Below, one piece after another: positions 1 to 5,453 of a DNA stretch of 10,664 bases (positions are counted from its first letter, which is position 1; every line of letters starts with the position of its first letter). The notes under the pieces are model-generated. The model was not told the DNA's origin. It was given only the letters and a program-made list of their open reading frames with translations, and did no database searches. Position numbers and translations under genes: made by a program. Source of the stretch: CAYSWF01 sp964562905 (lineage in GTDB: Bacteria > Patescibacteriota > Andersenbacteria > UBA10190); contig CAZLVG010000032.1 of NCBI GenBank assembly GCA_964562905.1, positions 1-10,664 of the forward strand, read 5' to 3'.

Positions 1-20
1 GGTTATGGTTTGGTTTTGGA

Positions 21-287
21 TTGGAAAAGAACGAAATCAGACCGCTCTATCTGATATCATATCTTACATTATTAGCAATATTATGTCAATTTAAAAATCT
101 CCTTGGCTACGATGATAGTGCACACTTTTCATTAAACCGTGCCCAGGCGTTTTCGTTGGTAAAGCGCCTCTACAAAGAAAGCGGAAAGCGACTCAAAATG
201 GGGTTGTTAACACTAACCCTTAATGAAATCGCTTCCCACTATGACGATCATTACACAGTCATACGCTATGCTCAAAAAAGAAACTAA
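21..287 (+). CDS. Unrecognised ORF open to the left window edge; C-terminal helix-turn-helix-like segment
   Basis: The frame is open from position 3, so the true start may lie outside the window; the TTG at 21 is only the first start-like codon inside it. The last 25 or so residues (TLNEIASHYDDHYTVIRYA) loosely resemble the DnaA domain IV or REP-associated transposase C-terminal helix-turn-helix, where a 'sL.eIa..f..h.TVi.A.kr' pattern is usual. The first part is AT-rich and hydrophobic and matches nothing I recognise. It overlaps the longest version of the next gene (223) by 65 bases, so either the transposase starts later (268 is plausible) or this ORF was cut by arrival of the transposase. 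An imperfect inverted repeat, GGGTT/AACCC at 201-219, lies inside it. It may be a 3' gene fragment or not a gene at all. Confidence 0.25.
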   Translation: MEKNEIRPLYLISYLTLLAILCQFKNLLGYDDSAHFSLNRAQAFSLVKRLYKESGKRLKMGLLTLTLNEIASHYDDHYTVIRYAQKRN

Positions 288-1380
288 TCCGGCGTTTGCC
301 AGACAAACCCTGTTGGATGAATACCAACGCCAAGGCGGCAACGTGGCTGCCACTGCCCGGGCCATGCGGTGCCAGCGACGGACAGTGTATCTGGCTCTTG
401 AAAAGGAAGATCGGACAGATCTGACTGATGCCAGTCATGCTCCGAAGAATGTACCCAGCCGCTCACCGGAGGAACTGGAACGACTGGTGCTTTACTGGCG
501 CAAGCAAACAGGATTCGGCAAACGTCGGCTGCATAATCACATTCTCAAGGAGGAGAAACAGGATATTCCCGAAAGCACCATCGGTGCTATCCTGGCTCGG
601 CACAAAGTAGCCAAAGTGCGAGGCAGAAAACCACGCCGCTCCAGAAACAGACCGGCTGCCTACAATCTGGAATCTCTGCTTCCGTTTGAGCAGTGCCAGA
701 TGGACACTAAAGACATTTTAGACGCGGGGACACTGCCAGTGGGCGTCTACAACCATATCCTGGAATACAATCTGCCACAGTGGCAGTGGACGTTCCTGGA
801 CGTGAAGACAAGAATCCGCTTCCTGGCCTGGTCACATCAGTGCACCTGGGCTAATGGACAGGTGTTTGTATCGCTCGTGCGCTGGTGGCTGGCTAGTTTC
901 GGTTTCACTCATCCGTGCACAGTCAGGATTGACGGCGGACGAGAGTGGCACGCGAACTTTCGCGGCGCGTTTGAGCGCAGCTTACCTAGCTTCTACCATC
1001 CGCTGGCTATGTTTCCGGAACTGATCCGCAAAGGTCACCCGCAAGACAATGGGTATGTTGAGAGAAGTCATGGCACAGACGATACCGAGCTGTATATTCC
1101 CTGGCTGAAATCGGTAAAAACAGAACGGGAGTTTCTAGGCAGAATGTGCTGGTGGCAGCAGACCTACAACCTGGCAAGGGAGCATTCAGGCAGAGGGATG
1201 AACGACCGTACTCCCTACAAAAAACTGACCTCGTGCGGCTACACCACTCCACCTGCTATCTGCATGTTCCCAACCCTCATCCTTGATCGCTTAAACGCTT
1301 CACCGACGGTATTTAAAAACCGTCCAGAGCCGGTTAAAAGCGTGTATGATCCTGTTGACTATGACCAAAAAGAAAAATAA
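223..1380 (+). CDS. DDE transposase of IS481-like (rve integrase core) type
   Basis: This protein would catalyse cut-and-paste or copy transposition of an insertion sequence. Residues 21-60 form a helix-turn-helix (QGGNVAATARAMRCQRRTVYLAL). Residues 80-140 continue the winged-helix DNA-binding region and end in a basic stretch (KVRGRKPRRSRNRP). The RNase-H-fold core follows, with a plausible DDE triad: D161 (QMDTKDI), D237 (RIDGGREW) and E280 (PQDNGYVERSHGTDDTE). The D237-E280 spacing and the 'NGYVER' context are typical of IS481/rve transposases. Length (385 aa) fits a full-size member and the frame is intact. The start is uncertain: 223 is the longest, but family proteins usually begin near 'KKETNPAFARQ', which favours the ATG at 268. 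No convincing Shine-Dalgarno precedes any choice. I could not identify matching terminal inverted repeats, so the limits of the element are unknown. GC content is higher than in the upstream flank. Confidence 0.85.
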   Translation: MKSLPTMTIITQSYAMLKKETNPAFARQTLLDEYQRQGGNVAATARAMRCQRRTVYLALEKEDRTDLTDASHAPKNVPSRSPEELERLVLYWRKQTGFGKRRLHNHILKEEKQDIPESTIGAILARHKVAKVRGRKPRRSRNRPAAYNLESLLPFEQCQMDTKDILDAGTLPVGVYNHILEYNLPQWQWTFLDVKTRIRFLAWSHQCTWANGQVFVSLVRWWLASFGFTHPCTVRIDGGREWHANFRGAFERSLPSFYHPLAMFPELIRKGHPQDNGYVERSHGTDDTELYIPWLKSVKTEREFLGRMCWWQQTYNLAREHSGRGMNDRTPYKKLTSCGYTTPPAICMFPTLILDRLNASPTVFKNRPEPVKSVYDPVDYDQKEK

Positions 1381-1506
1381 ATTTCAAAGGAATTTCTAAT
1401 GCGCTTAATTTTTGGAAGTAAATAAGAAACAAAGCGGTAATCCCTTTTGATATTTGATAGAGCGTTTGACGAGCGACTACGGATGACGCCCATTGGTTTT
1501 GCGATG

Positions 1507-1538
1507 AAAAATCAATCGGCGGCGCAACGCGCCGCCGA
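1507..1538 (-). terminator. Probable intrinsic terminator after tRNA-Leu
   Basis: A perfect 9-bp stem (TCGGCGGCG 1516-1524 / CGCCGCCGA 1530-1538) with a 5-nt loop is followed on the minus strand by TTGATTTTTC. It lies 36 bases downstream of the tRNA-Leu 3' end and would end the minus-strand chromosomal block. The rest of 1381-1573 holds no gene that I can see. Confidence 0.55.
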
Positions 1539-1573
1539 ATCGGTCGGGGAAAAATCGGAAAGTTTGATATTGG

Positions 1574-1658
1574 TGCCGGGAGTGGGACTCGAACCCACAA
1601 GCTCAAATAGAGCATGACATTTTAAGTGTCACGAGTATGCCAATTCCTCCATCCCGGC
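1574..1658 (-). tRNA. tRNA-Leu (anticodon UAA)
   Basis: On the minus strand an 85-nt class II tRNA can be folded by eye. The acceptor GCCGGGA pairs with TCCCGGC and the discriminator is A. The anticodon arm is TGACA-CTTAAAA-TGTCA with anticodon TAA. A long variable arm (about TGCTCTATTTGAGCTTG) is followed by T arm GTGGG-TTCGAGT-CCCAC. CCA is not encoded. It lies 3 nt downstream of the HNH endonuclease stop codon, so the two are probably co-transcribed. Confidence 0.96.
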
Positions 1659-1661
1659 ATA

Positions 1662-2138
1662 TCAATTCTTTTTACCTCTCCGATAGCGATAGTTAGAGGT
1701 CAAGCTGTGGCAATTAGGGCAAAGAATTTGTAAGTTTTCTATACGGTGATCAGTCCTATCTCCATTGATGTGATCAACTTCCAACGGCAAATGACTATCT
1801 GGTGCCCGTTCTGACCACCCGCACTGTTCACAGCGTTGCGGCTTCAGCCCTTCTTTGAATAACCTTAACTTTAACTTATAGCTCTGAAAGGTACTGCTTC
1901 GCACCAAGACCTCTTTAGTGAGGATCCTTGGTTTACCGATTCCTCGAAGACCTTTATTCCAAGCCTTACCTCGGAAGTGTGTGGTGTCAAACCCATACTC
2001 CTTTATATACTTCTGTAACTGATAATAATTTCCGCCAGCAGGGACAAGACCAAGTTTTTTGATAACTTGCCGAAAACTGAAAGACTGTTTAACGACTTCC
2101 TCCAACTGCTCCGCAGTCCAAGACCTCTTTTTCGCCAC
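1662..2138 (-). CDS. HNH endonuclease domain protein lodged between tRNA-Cys and tRNA-Leu
   Basis: From a GTG start at 2138 this gives 158 aa. The frame stays open further upstream into tRNA-Cys, but that part is translated tRNA and is not coding. Residues 6-60 (WTAEQLEEVVKQSFSFRQVIKKLGL...) look like a small DNA-binding helix-turn-helix module. The C-terminal half is a classic zinc-ribbon HNH nuclease: C103-x2-C106, then VDHINGDRTDHRIENLQILC with D122-H123 as the metal/catalytic pair, then C140-x2-C143-H144. HNH proteins of this layout are homing or phage-type nucleases, free-standing or in mobile DNA. Its insertion between two tRNA genes, with only 3 nt to tRNA-Leu, suggests a selfish or mobile gene. 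There is no Shine-Dalgarno before the GTG; a slightly later start is possible. It could instead serve restriction or defence; no partner gene is visible. Confidence 0.85.
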   Translation of the reverse strand: MAKKRSWTAEQLEEVVKQSFSFRQVIKKLGLVPAGGNYYQLQKYIKEYGFDTTHFRGKAWNKGLRGIGKPRILTKEVLVRSSTFQSYKLKLRLFKEGLKPQRCEQCGWSERAPDSHLPLEVDHINGDRTDHRIENLQILCPNCHSLTSNYRYRRGKKN

Positions 2139-2192
2139 ATTGTAAGTGTACCATAAAACGGCGTTTACCGTTTGAGGCCAGGGCCGGAATCG

Positions 2193-2255
2193 CCCGCTAT
2201 CGCGGCGGGTCCAAAATTCTCCGGGCTTTACCGCCCGCCGTACTGGCGGCGGGCG
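2193..2255. repeat. Two GC-rich intergenic hairpins
   Basis: Hairpin 1 is CCCGC/GCGGG (2193-2197/2205-2209). Hairpin 2 is CGCCCGCC/GGCGGGCG (2232-2239/2248-2255), a perfect 8-bp stem plus an inner G-C pair. They lie between tRNA-Cys and the HNH gene. Similar GCCCGCC/GGCGGGC palindromes recur at 4849-4879, 5246-5261 and 6582-6620, so they look like a genome-wide short palindrome family. No U-tract directly follows hairpin 2. Confidence 0.6.
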
Positions 2256-2265
2256 AACCAAGGCC

Positions 2266-2339
2266 TGGAGGCCAGGACGGGAGTTGAACCCGTGTACGCG
2301 GTTTTGCAGACCGCTCTCTAACCACTCGAGCACCTGGCC
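2266..2339 (-). tRNA. tRNA-Cys (anticodon GCA), CCA encoded
   Basis: On the minus strand the acceptor GGCCAGG pairs with CCTGGCC, the discriminator is U as expected for cysteine tRNA, and CCA is encoded (2266-2268). The anticodon arm is GCGGT-CTGCAAA-ACCGC with anticodon GCA. The T arm is ACGGG-TTCAACT-CCCGT. The D arm (TGCTCGAGTGGTTAGAGA) is closed and regular. It lies 69 bases downstream of L19 on the same strand and may share its transcript. Confidence 0.95.
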
Positions 2340-2345
2340 TTATCT

Positions 2346-2375
2346 TAATGCCTTACCGCTTGGCTACATGGCCGC
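2346..2375 (-). pseudogene. 5'-half tRNA remnant (D-arm and acceptor strand only)
   Basis: Reading the minus strand from 2375, GCGGCCA is followed by TGTAGCCAAGCGGTAAGGCA, the hallmark sequence of a tRNA 5' half with a D arm (GCC...GGC and the GGT of the D loop). No anticodon stem, T arm or TGGCCGC acceptor partner follows; instead, after TTAAGATA the intact tRNA-Cys begins at 2339. The pattern fits the leftover of a tRNA truncated by deletion or recombination between adjacent tRNA genes. It may also be chance similarity in a short stretch. Confidence 0.4.
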
Positions 2376-2408
2376 ACTTACATATTAGTACCGCCGAGCC
2401 CGTTAGTG

Positions 2409-2951
2409 CTATGCCGTTTTGGCCTCTTCGGTTCCTTCCGCTATTTTCGTTGAGGGGCCGGGCTCCGCGGAACTTTCTTTCGCCTGTCTTTCCTGGTCTT
2501 TTTTGCTCTCATCCTCGGCTTCTTTAACCAGGCGTTCCTTCTCGCGGGCTTCGGCTTCCCGCCGCTCTCTTTCGGCCGCTTCTTCTATTTCTCTCTCGTG
2601 CCTGTACATGGCCTTTACGTCCTCTTTAAAGCGGCGTCTGCCTGCTTGGCGCAAGTAATTCAGCTTAGCCCGGCGCACTTTCTGCCGCTTTACCACGTGG
2701 ATGTTGGCAATGAGAGGGCTGTACAACGGGAATATACGTTCTACCCCGAAGCCGCCCGTCTCCCGTCGAACCACAAATGTGGTCGAAGGTCCGCTTCCCC
2801 TTATGCCTATCATGGTCCCCTCAAAAGTCTGCAGACGGGTTTTGCCTCCCTCTTCCACCTTTGTTTCTACCCGCAGAAGATCTCCGGCCTGCAAGCGGGG
2901 ACGCCTAATATTTTTTACCTGCTGTTGTTCGAAATAACGTAATAGATCCAT
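2409..2951 (-). CDS. rplS: 50S ribosomal protein L19 with long charged C-terminal extension
   Basis: L19 sits at the 30S-50S interface of the ribosome. Residues 1-115 carry the family signature: LQAGDLLRVETKVEEGGKTRLQ, FEGTMIGIRG, FVVRRETGGFGVERIFPLYSP, then KVRRAKLNYLR. Ordinary L19 is about 115 aa; here residues 116-180 add a Glu/Lys/Arg-rich, probably helical or disordered tail (REIEEAAERERREAEAREKE...) that ends Ala/Glu-rich. The ATG at 2951 is supported by a promoter whose start point is only about 11 nt upstream, so the mRNA is nearly leaderless with no Shine-Dalgarno. It is followed on the same strand by a tRNA remnant and tRNA-Cys. Antisense ORFs over it are composition shadows. Identity is secure; the function of the tail is unknown. 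Confidence 0.96.
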   Translation of the reverse strand: MDLLRYFEQQQVKNIRRPRLQAGDLLRVETKVEEGGKTRLQTFEGTMIGIRGSGPSTTFVVRRETGGFGVERIFPLYSPLIANIHVVKRQKVRRAKLNYLRQAGRRRFKEDVKAMYRHEREIEEAAERERREAEAREKERLVKEAEDESKKDQERQAKESSAEPGPSTKIAEGTEEAKTA

Positions 2952-2968
2952 AGGTATAGGTAACGGGC

Positions 2969-2997
2969 AGTATACAAAGGCGCCGCTTGCGGGTCAA
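2969..2997 (-). promoter_or_regulatory. Sigma-70-type promoter of rplS
   Basis: On the minus strand: -35 TTGACC (2997-2992), 17-bp spacer, -10 TATACT (2974-2969). The predicted start near 2962 leaves about 11 nt before the rplS ATG. Confidence 0.75.
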
Positions 2998-3008
2998 CTG
3001 CTGCTCTG

Positions 3009-3043
3009 GGAACTGGTAACTCGTAACTAGTAACTGGTAATTA
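3009..3043. repeat. Five-copy heptamer tandem repeat
   Basis: Units GGAACTG, GTAACTC, GTAACTA, GTAACTG, GTAATTA run head to tail with a strict 7-bp period in the intergenic space between L19 and the 3D-domain gene, just upstream of the rplS -35 box. The rest of 2998-3121 shows no gene. Confidence 0.8.
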
Positions 3044-3121
3044 CACGGCGGCGAATAAGTTAAATTCTAAATTATAAGACACAAACTCCAAATCTACCCG
3101 CTTTGCCTTACCTTATGCCTT

Positions 3122-3709
3122 TTAAGGGGTACTGACAATTTCAACTTTAATTATCCGGACTCCGTAGTTTAGAGCCTGCGTCCGCGTTGGCTTCCAGATG
3201 TCAAGCACGTATTTCCCGTTATAGCGGCTGTTCATGCGGTCCCATACCGTATAAATTTGTTGTCCAATTCTTACTTGTGTTCCCAGAGGCAGCCAGTTAG
3301 CCGCGATTACTCCCGGTCCCGTATGGAGACCCGAAGCCGTGATAAAGGGCGAGATGTCAGTCTGGTCAGCCGTGGAAGAGTAAGCGGTGGACAGCACTCG
3401 CATGGTAGTACCGGGCACTACGGGATAGTAATCAGCGGCCATGGAAGGAGACTTTAGTATTTGGGCTACCGTTTGTTCTTGCGGCCATGCCTCTATACCC
3501 ACTATGGCTTCGCTGGCCAGCTGGGGGTCGCGCACGAACATGAGCTCTAAATGCGAACTTTCCACCTCGTTGGTAAAAGCCAGCGCGCGGGAAGGGAAGA
3601 GGCTGACGCCCAGCCAGATAATCAACACGGCGGCGCGTAAGGCGTCGCTGCCCGCTTGGCGGCTTTTGCCCATGAACGGTAAGGTGTGTTTGTTTTGAGT
3701 TATCCGCAT
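3122..3709 (-). CDS. Secreted 3D-domain (double-psi beta-barrel) cell-wall protein
   Basis: This is predicted to be exported and to act on or near peptidoglycan; 3D domains share the double-psi beta-barrel fold of MltA/RlpA-type lytic enzymes. Residues 24-44 (LRAAVLIIWLGVSLFPSRALA) form a signal peptide with an ALA cleavage site. Residues 45-100 are a linker region. The 3D domain spans about 102-192: 'VLSTAYSSTADQTD', 'TASGLHTGPGVIAANWLPLGTQV', then D147 in VWDRMN and D160 in YVLDIWKPTRTQALNYGVR, where the family has its conserved aspartates. The usual 'DTGG.IKG' is changed to DRMNSRYNGK. It lies 86 bases downstream of the RlpA-like gene and has its own promoter overlapping the end of that gene. 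The start at 3709 is the longest; M13 (3673) is an alternative that keeps the signal peptide. Confidence 0.85.
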   Translation of the reverse strand: MRITQNKHTLPFMGKSRQAGSDALRAAVLIIWLGVSLFPSRALAFTNEVESSHLELMFVRDPQLASEAIVGIEAWPQEQTVAQILKSPSMAADYYPVVPGTTMRVLSTAYSSTADQTDISPFITASGLHTGPGVIAANWLPLGTQVRIGQQIYTVWDRMNSRYNGKYVLDIWKPTRTQALNYGVRIIKVEIVSTP

Positions 3710-3774
3710 AGGGATAATATTGGCCGGCTTTATACAAAACAGCCTGACTGTGATGCATCAGGCCGACTTTGTAT

Positions 3775-3803
3775 ATACTAACACTATTCGTATATTTAGT
3801 CAA
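3775..3803 (-). promoter_or_regulatory. Promoter of the 3D-domain gene, overlapping the end of the RlpA-like gene
   Basis: On the minus strand: -35 TTGACT (3803-3798, containing the last codon and part of the stop of the upstream gene), 17-bp spacer, -10 TAGTAT (3780-3775). The roughly 60-nt leader holds a CCTGA/TCAGG hairpin (3742-3761). Confidence 0.65.
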
Positions 3804-4449
3804 CCTCAACCCTTACTCGTCCCGTTCCTCCTCTCATGCCAATGGCCTGCTTGGTTGCCACAGTTAAATCAGCCACCCGGTGCCCGTAACGAGCTTGATA
3901 AAAACCTCCCGTGTCCGTGATAAGAACCATAACCGATTTTCCGGTGTCCAGATTAGTAACTTTAGCGGATCGTCCTACCAGGTGTTTCCTGTTAACGCCT
4001 ATAGCTATGGTCAAAGCCGTATCGTTCAGCGGCTGCCCGTTGGCCATAATCAACCCCGGCCCGCAGCCAAGACAGCCGGACCGGCTGTAGTAGCTAGCCT
4101 CGCCTTCAAGTATTACTTTTGAGCCGCTTTCCGCGGCAGATATCAAGCTTCTTGCGCTTGAAACATAAGCTATTTTCTTCGGTTTTACCCACCGTCCTGT
4201 CTCTATTATTATCGGTGTGTTGGCCACCAAAGACGCGCCGGTGCGTCGGTCAGGCGCGTCGTCCTGGTATTCCGTAATAACGGCGACCAGCTTTTGGGAG
4301 GCGGAATTAGGCAGGTTGGCCTCAAACGACAAGGCTGGCTGCGGGAGCAGAGAGGTAATAGTCACCCAAGCGGCAGTCGCGGCGCGGACGTAGTATTTAG
4401 TTATATGTTTGTGAGCCTGTTTATGTCCTAACTGACGCCAAAGACGCAT
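3796..4449 (-). CDS. Secreted RlpA-like double-psi beta-barrel protein
   Basis: RlpA-type proteins bind or cleave denuded glycan strands of peptidoglycan outside the membrane. Residues 18-41 (YYVRAATAAWVTITSLLPQPALS) look like a signal peptide after a basic N-terminus. Residues 42-110 are a low-similarity stalk. The RlpA barrel covers about 114-216: GEASYYSRSG, MANGQPLNDTALTIAIGVN, VGRSAKVTNLDTGKSVMVLITDTGGF with D169 at the position of the catalytic aspartate, and H180/D184 in GHRVADLT, then VRVEV. A GCLGCG pair of cysteines (126, 129) in the first loop is unusual. No SPOR domain is present, so septal targeting as in E. coli RlpA is not indicated. It lies upstream of the 3D-domain gene, suggesting that the two cell-wall proteins work together. 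Its long leader contains a terminator-like hairpin. Confidence 0.88.
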   Translation of the reverse strand: MRLWRQLGHKQAHKHITKYYVRAATAAWVTITSLLPQPALSFEANLPNSASQKLVAVITEYQDDAPDRRTGASLVANTPIIIETGRWVKPKKIAYVSSARSLISAAESGSKVILEGEASYYSRSGCLGCGPGLIMANGQPLNDTALTIAIGVNRKHLVGRSAKVTNLDTGKSVMVLITDTGGFYQARYGHRVADLTVATKQAIGMRGGTGRVRVEVD

Positions 4450-4472
4450 AGATTAGGGCATTTAAGGGTAAT

Positions 4473-4506
4473 ACCGCCACGGTTGGAACTAGTCCACGAG
4501 GGCGGT
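4473..4506 (-). other. Stem-loop in the RlpA-like gene leader
   Basis: ACCGCC (4473-4478) pairs with GGCGGT (4501-4506) about 25-55 nt before the start codon. A second short stem, CTGTTT/AAACAG, lies between it and the upstream terminator. This makes a structured 5' leader of about 135 nt. No known riboswitch was recognised. Confidence 0.4.
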
Positions 4507-4547
4507 GTCGCCGCTTTTACTGCTGTTTAGGGCAGAAACAGGGCAAC

Positions 4548-4577
4548 AAAAAAGCCTGACAGAAAATCATCTGTCAG
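4548..4577 (-). terminator. Promoter-proximal intrinsic terminator or attenuator
   Basis: On the minus strand CTGACAG / CTGTCAG (7 bp, 8-nt loop) is followed after GC by six T residues. It begins only about 7 nt after the predicted start point of the promoter at 4591-4619, so most transcripts would stop at about 37 nt unless the hairpin is prevented from forming. There is no gene between the promoter and the hairpin. Confidence 0.7.
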
Positions 4578-4590
4578 ACTGGAACCTGCC

Positions 4591-4619
4591 AACCTAGCAC
4601 AAAGGCTTAATTATGTCAA
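4591..4619 (-). promoter_or_regulatory. Strong extended -10 promoter upstream of the RlpA-like gene
   Basis: On the minus strand: a consensus -35 TTGACA (4619-4614), 17-bp spacer, and TGCTAGGTT giving an extended -10 (TAGGTT 4596-4591). The predicted start is near 4584. Positions 4620-4830 contain no gene that I can see, only short self-complementary stretches (CCGA/TCGG near 4651, GGGG/CCCC near 4670-4687). Confidence 0.7.
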
Positions 4620-4831
4620 GGAACACTTGCTGTCTACTGTCAAGAGGGTACCGAAGTCGTCGGCAATATGGGGTACGCGTAATCCCCGCGCGTTTTGTTA
4701 ATTCAAAGGCGGCGCGAAACTTCCTGCTTTCAAGGCCAGATTTTACCTCACCGATGGCAATATACCGGCTCTGTTAGGTTGCTCTTATTGACTGATTCTA
4801 TTCTGTGGCGACCGGGTAATTTCTCAACGTT

Positions 4832-4879
4832 AAAAAAGTCAAACTAAACCGCCCGCCTGGTCGCAATCCAGACGCCCGG
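4832..4879 (-). terminator. Terminator-like hairpin after the tRNA-Phe/Gly unit
   Basis: On the minus strand CCGGGCGTCTGG pairs imperfectly with CCAGGCGGGCGG around a 7-nt loop (4849-4879). It is followed by TTTAGTTTGACTTTTTT. It lies about 105 nt beyond tRNA-Gly; a further GCCCTG/CAGGGC hairpin sits at about 4911-4925. Confidence 0.45.
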
Positions 4880-4984
4880 TTAGTACACTTGAAAGTATAG
4901 GGAGGTGAGCAGCGCCCTGCGGCAGGGCAACACAGCCAGAGCGCCGGTAGCGGCCGGGGGGCAGCCGCGCAAAAGATTTCACGT

Positions 4985-5059
4985 TGGAGCGGGTGAGCGG
5001 AATCGAACCGCCGTTTCTACCTTGGCAAGGTAATGTAATAACCACTATACGACACCCGC
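4985..5059 (-). tRNA. tRNA-Gly (anticodon GCC), CCA encoded
   Basis: On the minus strand the acceptor GCGGGTG pairs with CACCCGC, the discriminator is U, and CCA is encoded (4985-4987). The anticodon arm is TTACC-TTGCCAA-GGTAG with anticodon GCC. The T arm is GCGGTTCGATTCCGC. It lies 17 bp downstream of tRNA-Phe in the same transcript. Confidence 0.95.
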
Positions 5060-5076
5060 CTAATAACAATGTGCAG

Positions 5077-5148
5077 TGCCGCGGGGGTGAATCGAACACC
5101 CGACACCCTCGGCTTCAGCGAGGTGCTCTACCACTGAGCTACCACGGC
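5077..5148 (-). tRNA. tRNA-Phe (anticodon GAA)
   Basis: On the minus strand the acceptor GCCGTGG pairs with CCGCGGC (one G-U), and the discriminator is A. The D arm is TAGCTCAGTGGTAGAGCA, the anticodon arm CCTCG-CTGAAGC-CGAGG (anticodon GAA), and the T arm GGGTG-TTCGATT-CACCC. CTG follows the discriminator, so CCA is not encoded, unlike the neighbouring tRNA-Gly. Confidence 0.95.
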
Positions 5149-5167
5149 CGGTTTTATTGTGCTTAAG

Positions 5168-5196
5168 AGCATAACCAACAATTAAAACTGTGTAAA
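5168..5196 (-). promoter_or_regulatory. Promoter of the tRNA-Phe/tRNA-Gly unit
   Basis: On the minus strand: -35 TTTACA (5196-5191), 17-bp spacer, -10 TATGCT (5173-5168). The predicted start near 5161 is about 13 nt upstream of tRNA-Phe. Confidence 0.6.
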
Positions 5197-5245
5197 TCAG
5201 ACTGTCGAAACAAGTGCAAAGTTTGTCTTGGGCAAGCCCCCACCT

Positions 5246-5349
5246 TCCGCCTGCTGGCGGAGGCGGTACGAAAGATAGACAATATTGAAAATAAGTCGGA
5301 CGGTTTTTGCCTCGCCACAACGCGACGTGGCGAGGCGGACTTGACTTAT
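5246..5349. repeat. Intergenic palindromes between tRNA-Phe and the IS3 remnant
   Basis: TCCGCC-TGCT-GGCGGA (5246-5261) is a short GC palindrome. A perfect 10-bp stem GCCTCGCCAC/GTGGCGAGGC (5309-5318/5327-5336) is nested inside ATAAGTC (5291-5297)/GACTTAT (5343-5349). Neither is followed by a T-tract on either strand, so they are unlikely to be simple terminators. GGTGGT/ACCACC (about 5354-5397) frames the stretch before the IS3 leader and might mark an element end. No gene is visible in 5197-5453. Confidence 0.5.
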
Positions 5350-5421
5350 CTGAATGGTGGTGTCTATTGGCGGTGCTCCACAAAATTGTTACCACCCATA
5401 GTTCTTAAGTAACCGGTCTTT

Positions 5422-5440
5422 CCCTCCTAACCGAGGGAGG
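5422..5440 (+). promoter_or_regulatory. Hairpin masking the orfA ribosome binding site
   Basis: CCCTCC (5422-5427) pairs with GGGAGG (5435-5440), which is part of GGAGGTGAT, a full 9-nt match to the anti-Shine-Dalgarno. It is the only strong ribosome binding site in the window. Sequestering the RBS is a common way for insertion sequences to avoid being translated from outside transcripts. Confidence 0.55.
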
Positions 5441-5453
5441 TGATAATGACCGT

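Noticed and set aside
140..1440. Terminal inverted repeats of the left-hand transposase element
   Set aside because: Candidate ends beginning TTGTT on both sides do not stay complementary beyond a few bases; I could not support element boundaries.
1662..2333. A longer 223-residue HNH protein starting at 2333
   Set aside because: Its first 65 codons translate tRNA-Cys and GC-rich hairpins; domain content begins at VAKKRSW, so the GTG at 2138 is preferred.
2419..2942. Three plus-strand frames opposite rplS
   Set aside because: They are antisense shadows of a clearly conserved ribosomal protein gene; the serine-rich content mirrors the Glu/Lys/Arg codons of the L19 tail.
3432..3809. Minus-strand frame overlapping the 3D-domain gene in another phase
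   Set aside because: It is an out-of-frame copy of the 3D-domain coding sequence with no domain of its own.
4580..4985. Possible riboswitch, tmRNA or other structured RNA in the 400-base gene-free stretch
   Set aside because: I looked for ydaO-like, TPP, cobalamin, tmRNA tRNA-like end and SRP signatures and saw none that hold together; only short stems remain. A covariance-model search would settle it.
4839..5395. Open frames on both strands across 4839-5099, 4984-5166 and 5060-5395
   Set aside because: They read through tRNA-Gly and tRNA-Phe and GC-rich hairpins; the tRNA folds are clear and the peptides show no domain.
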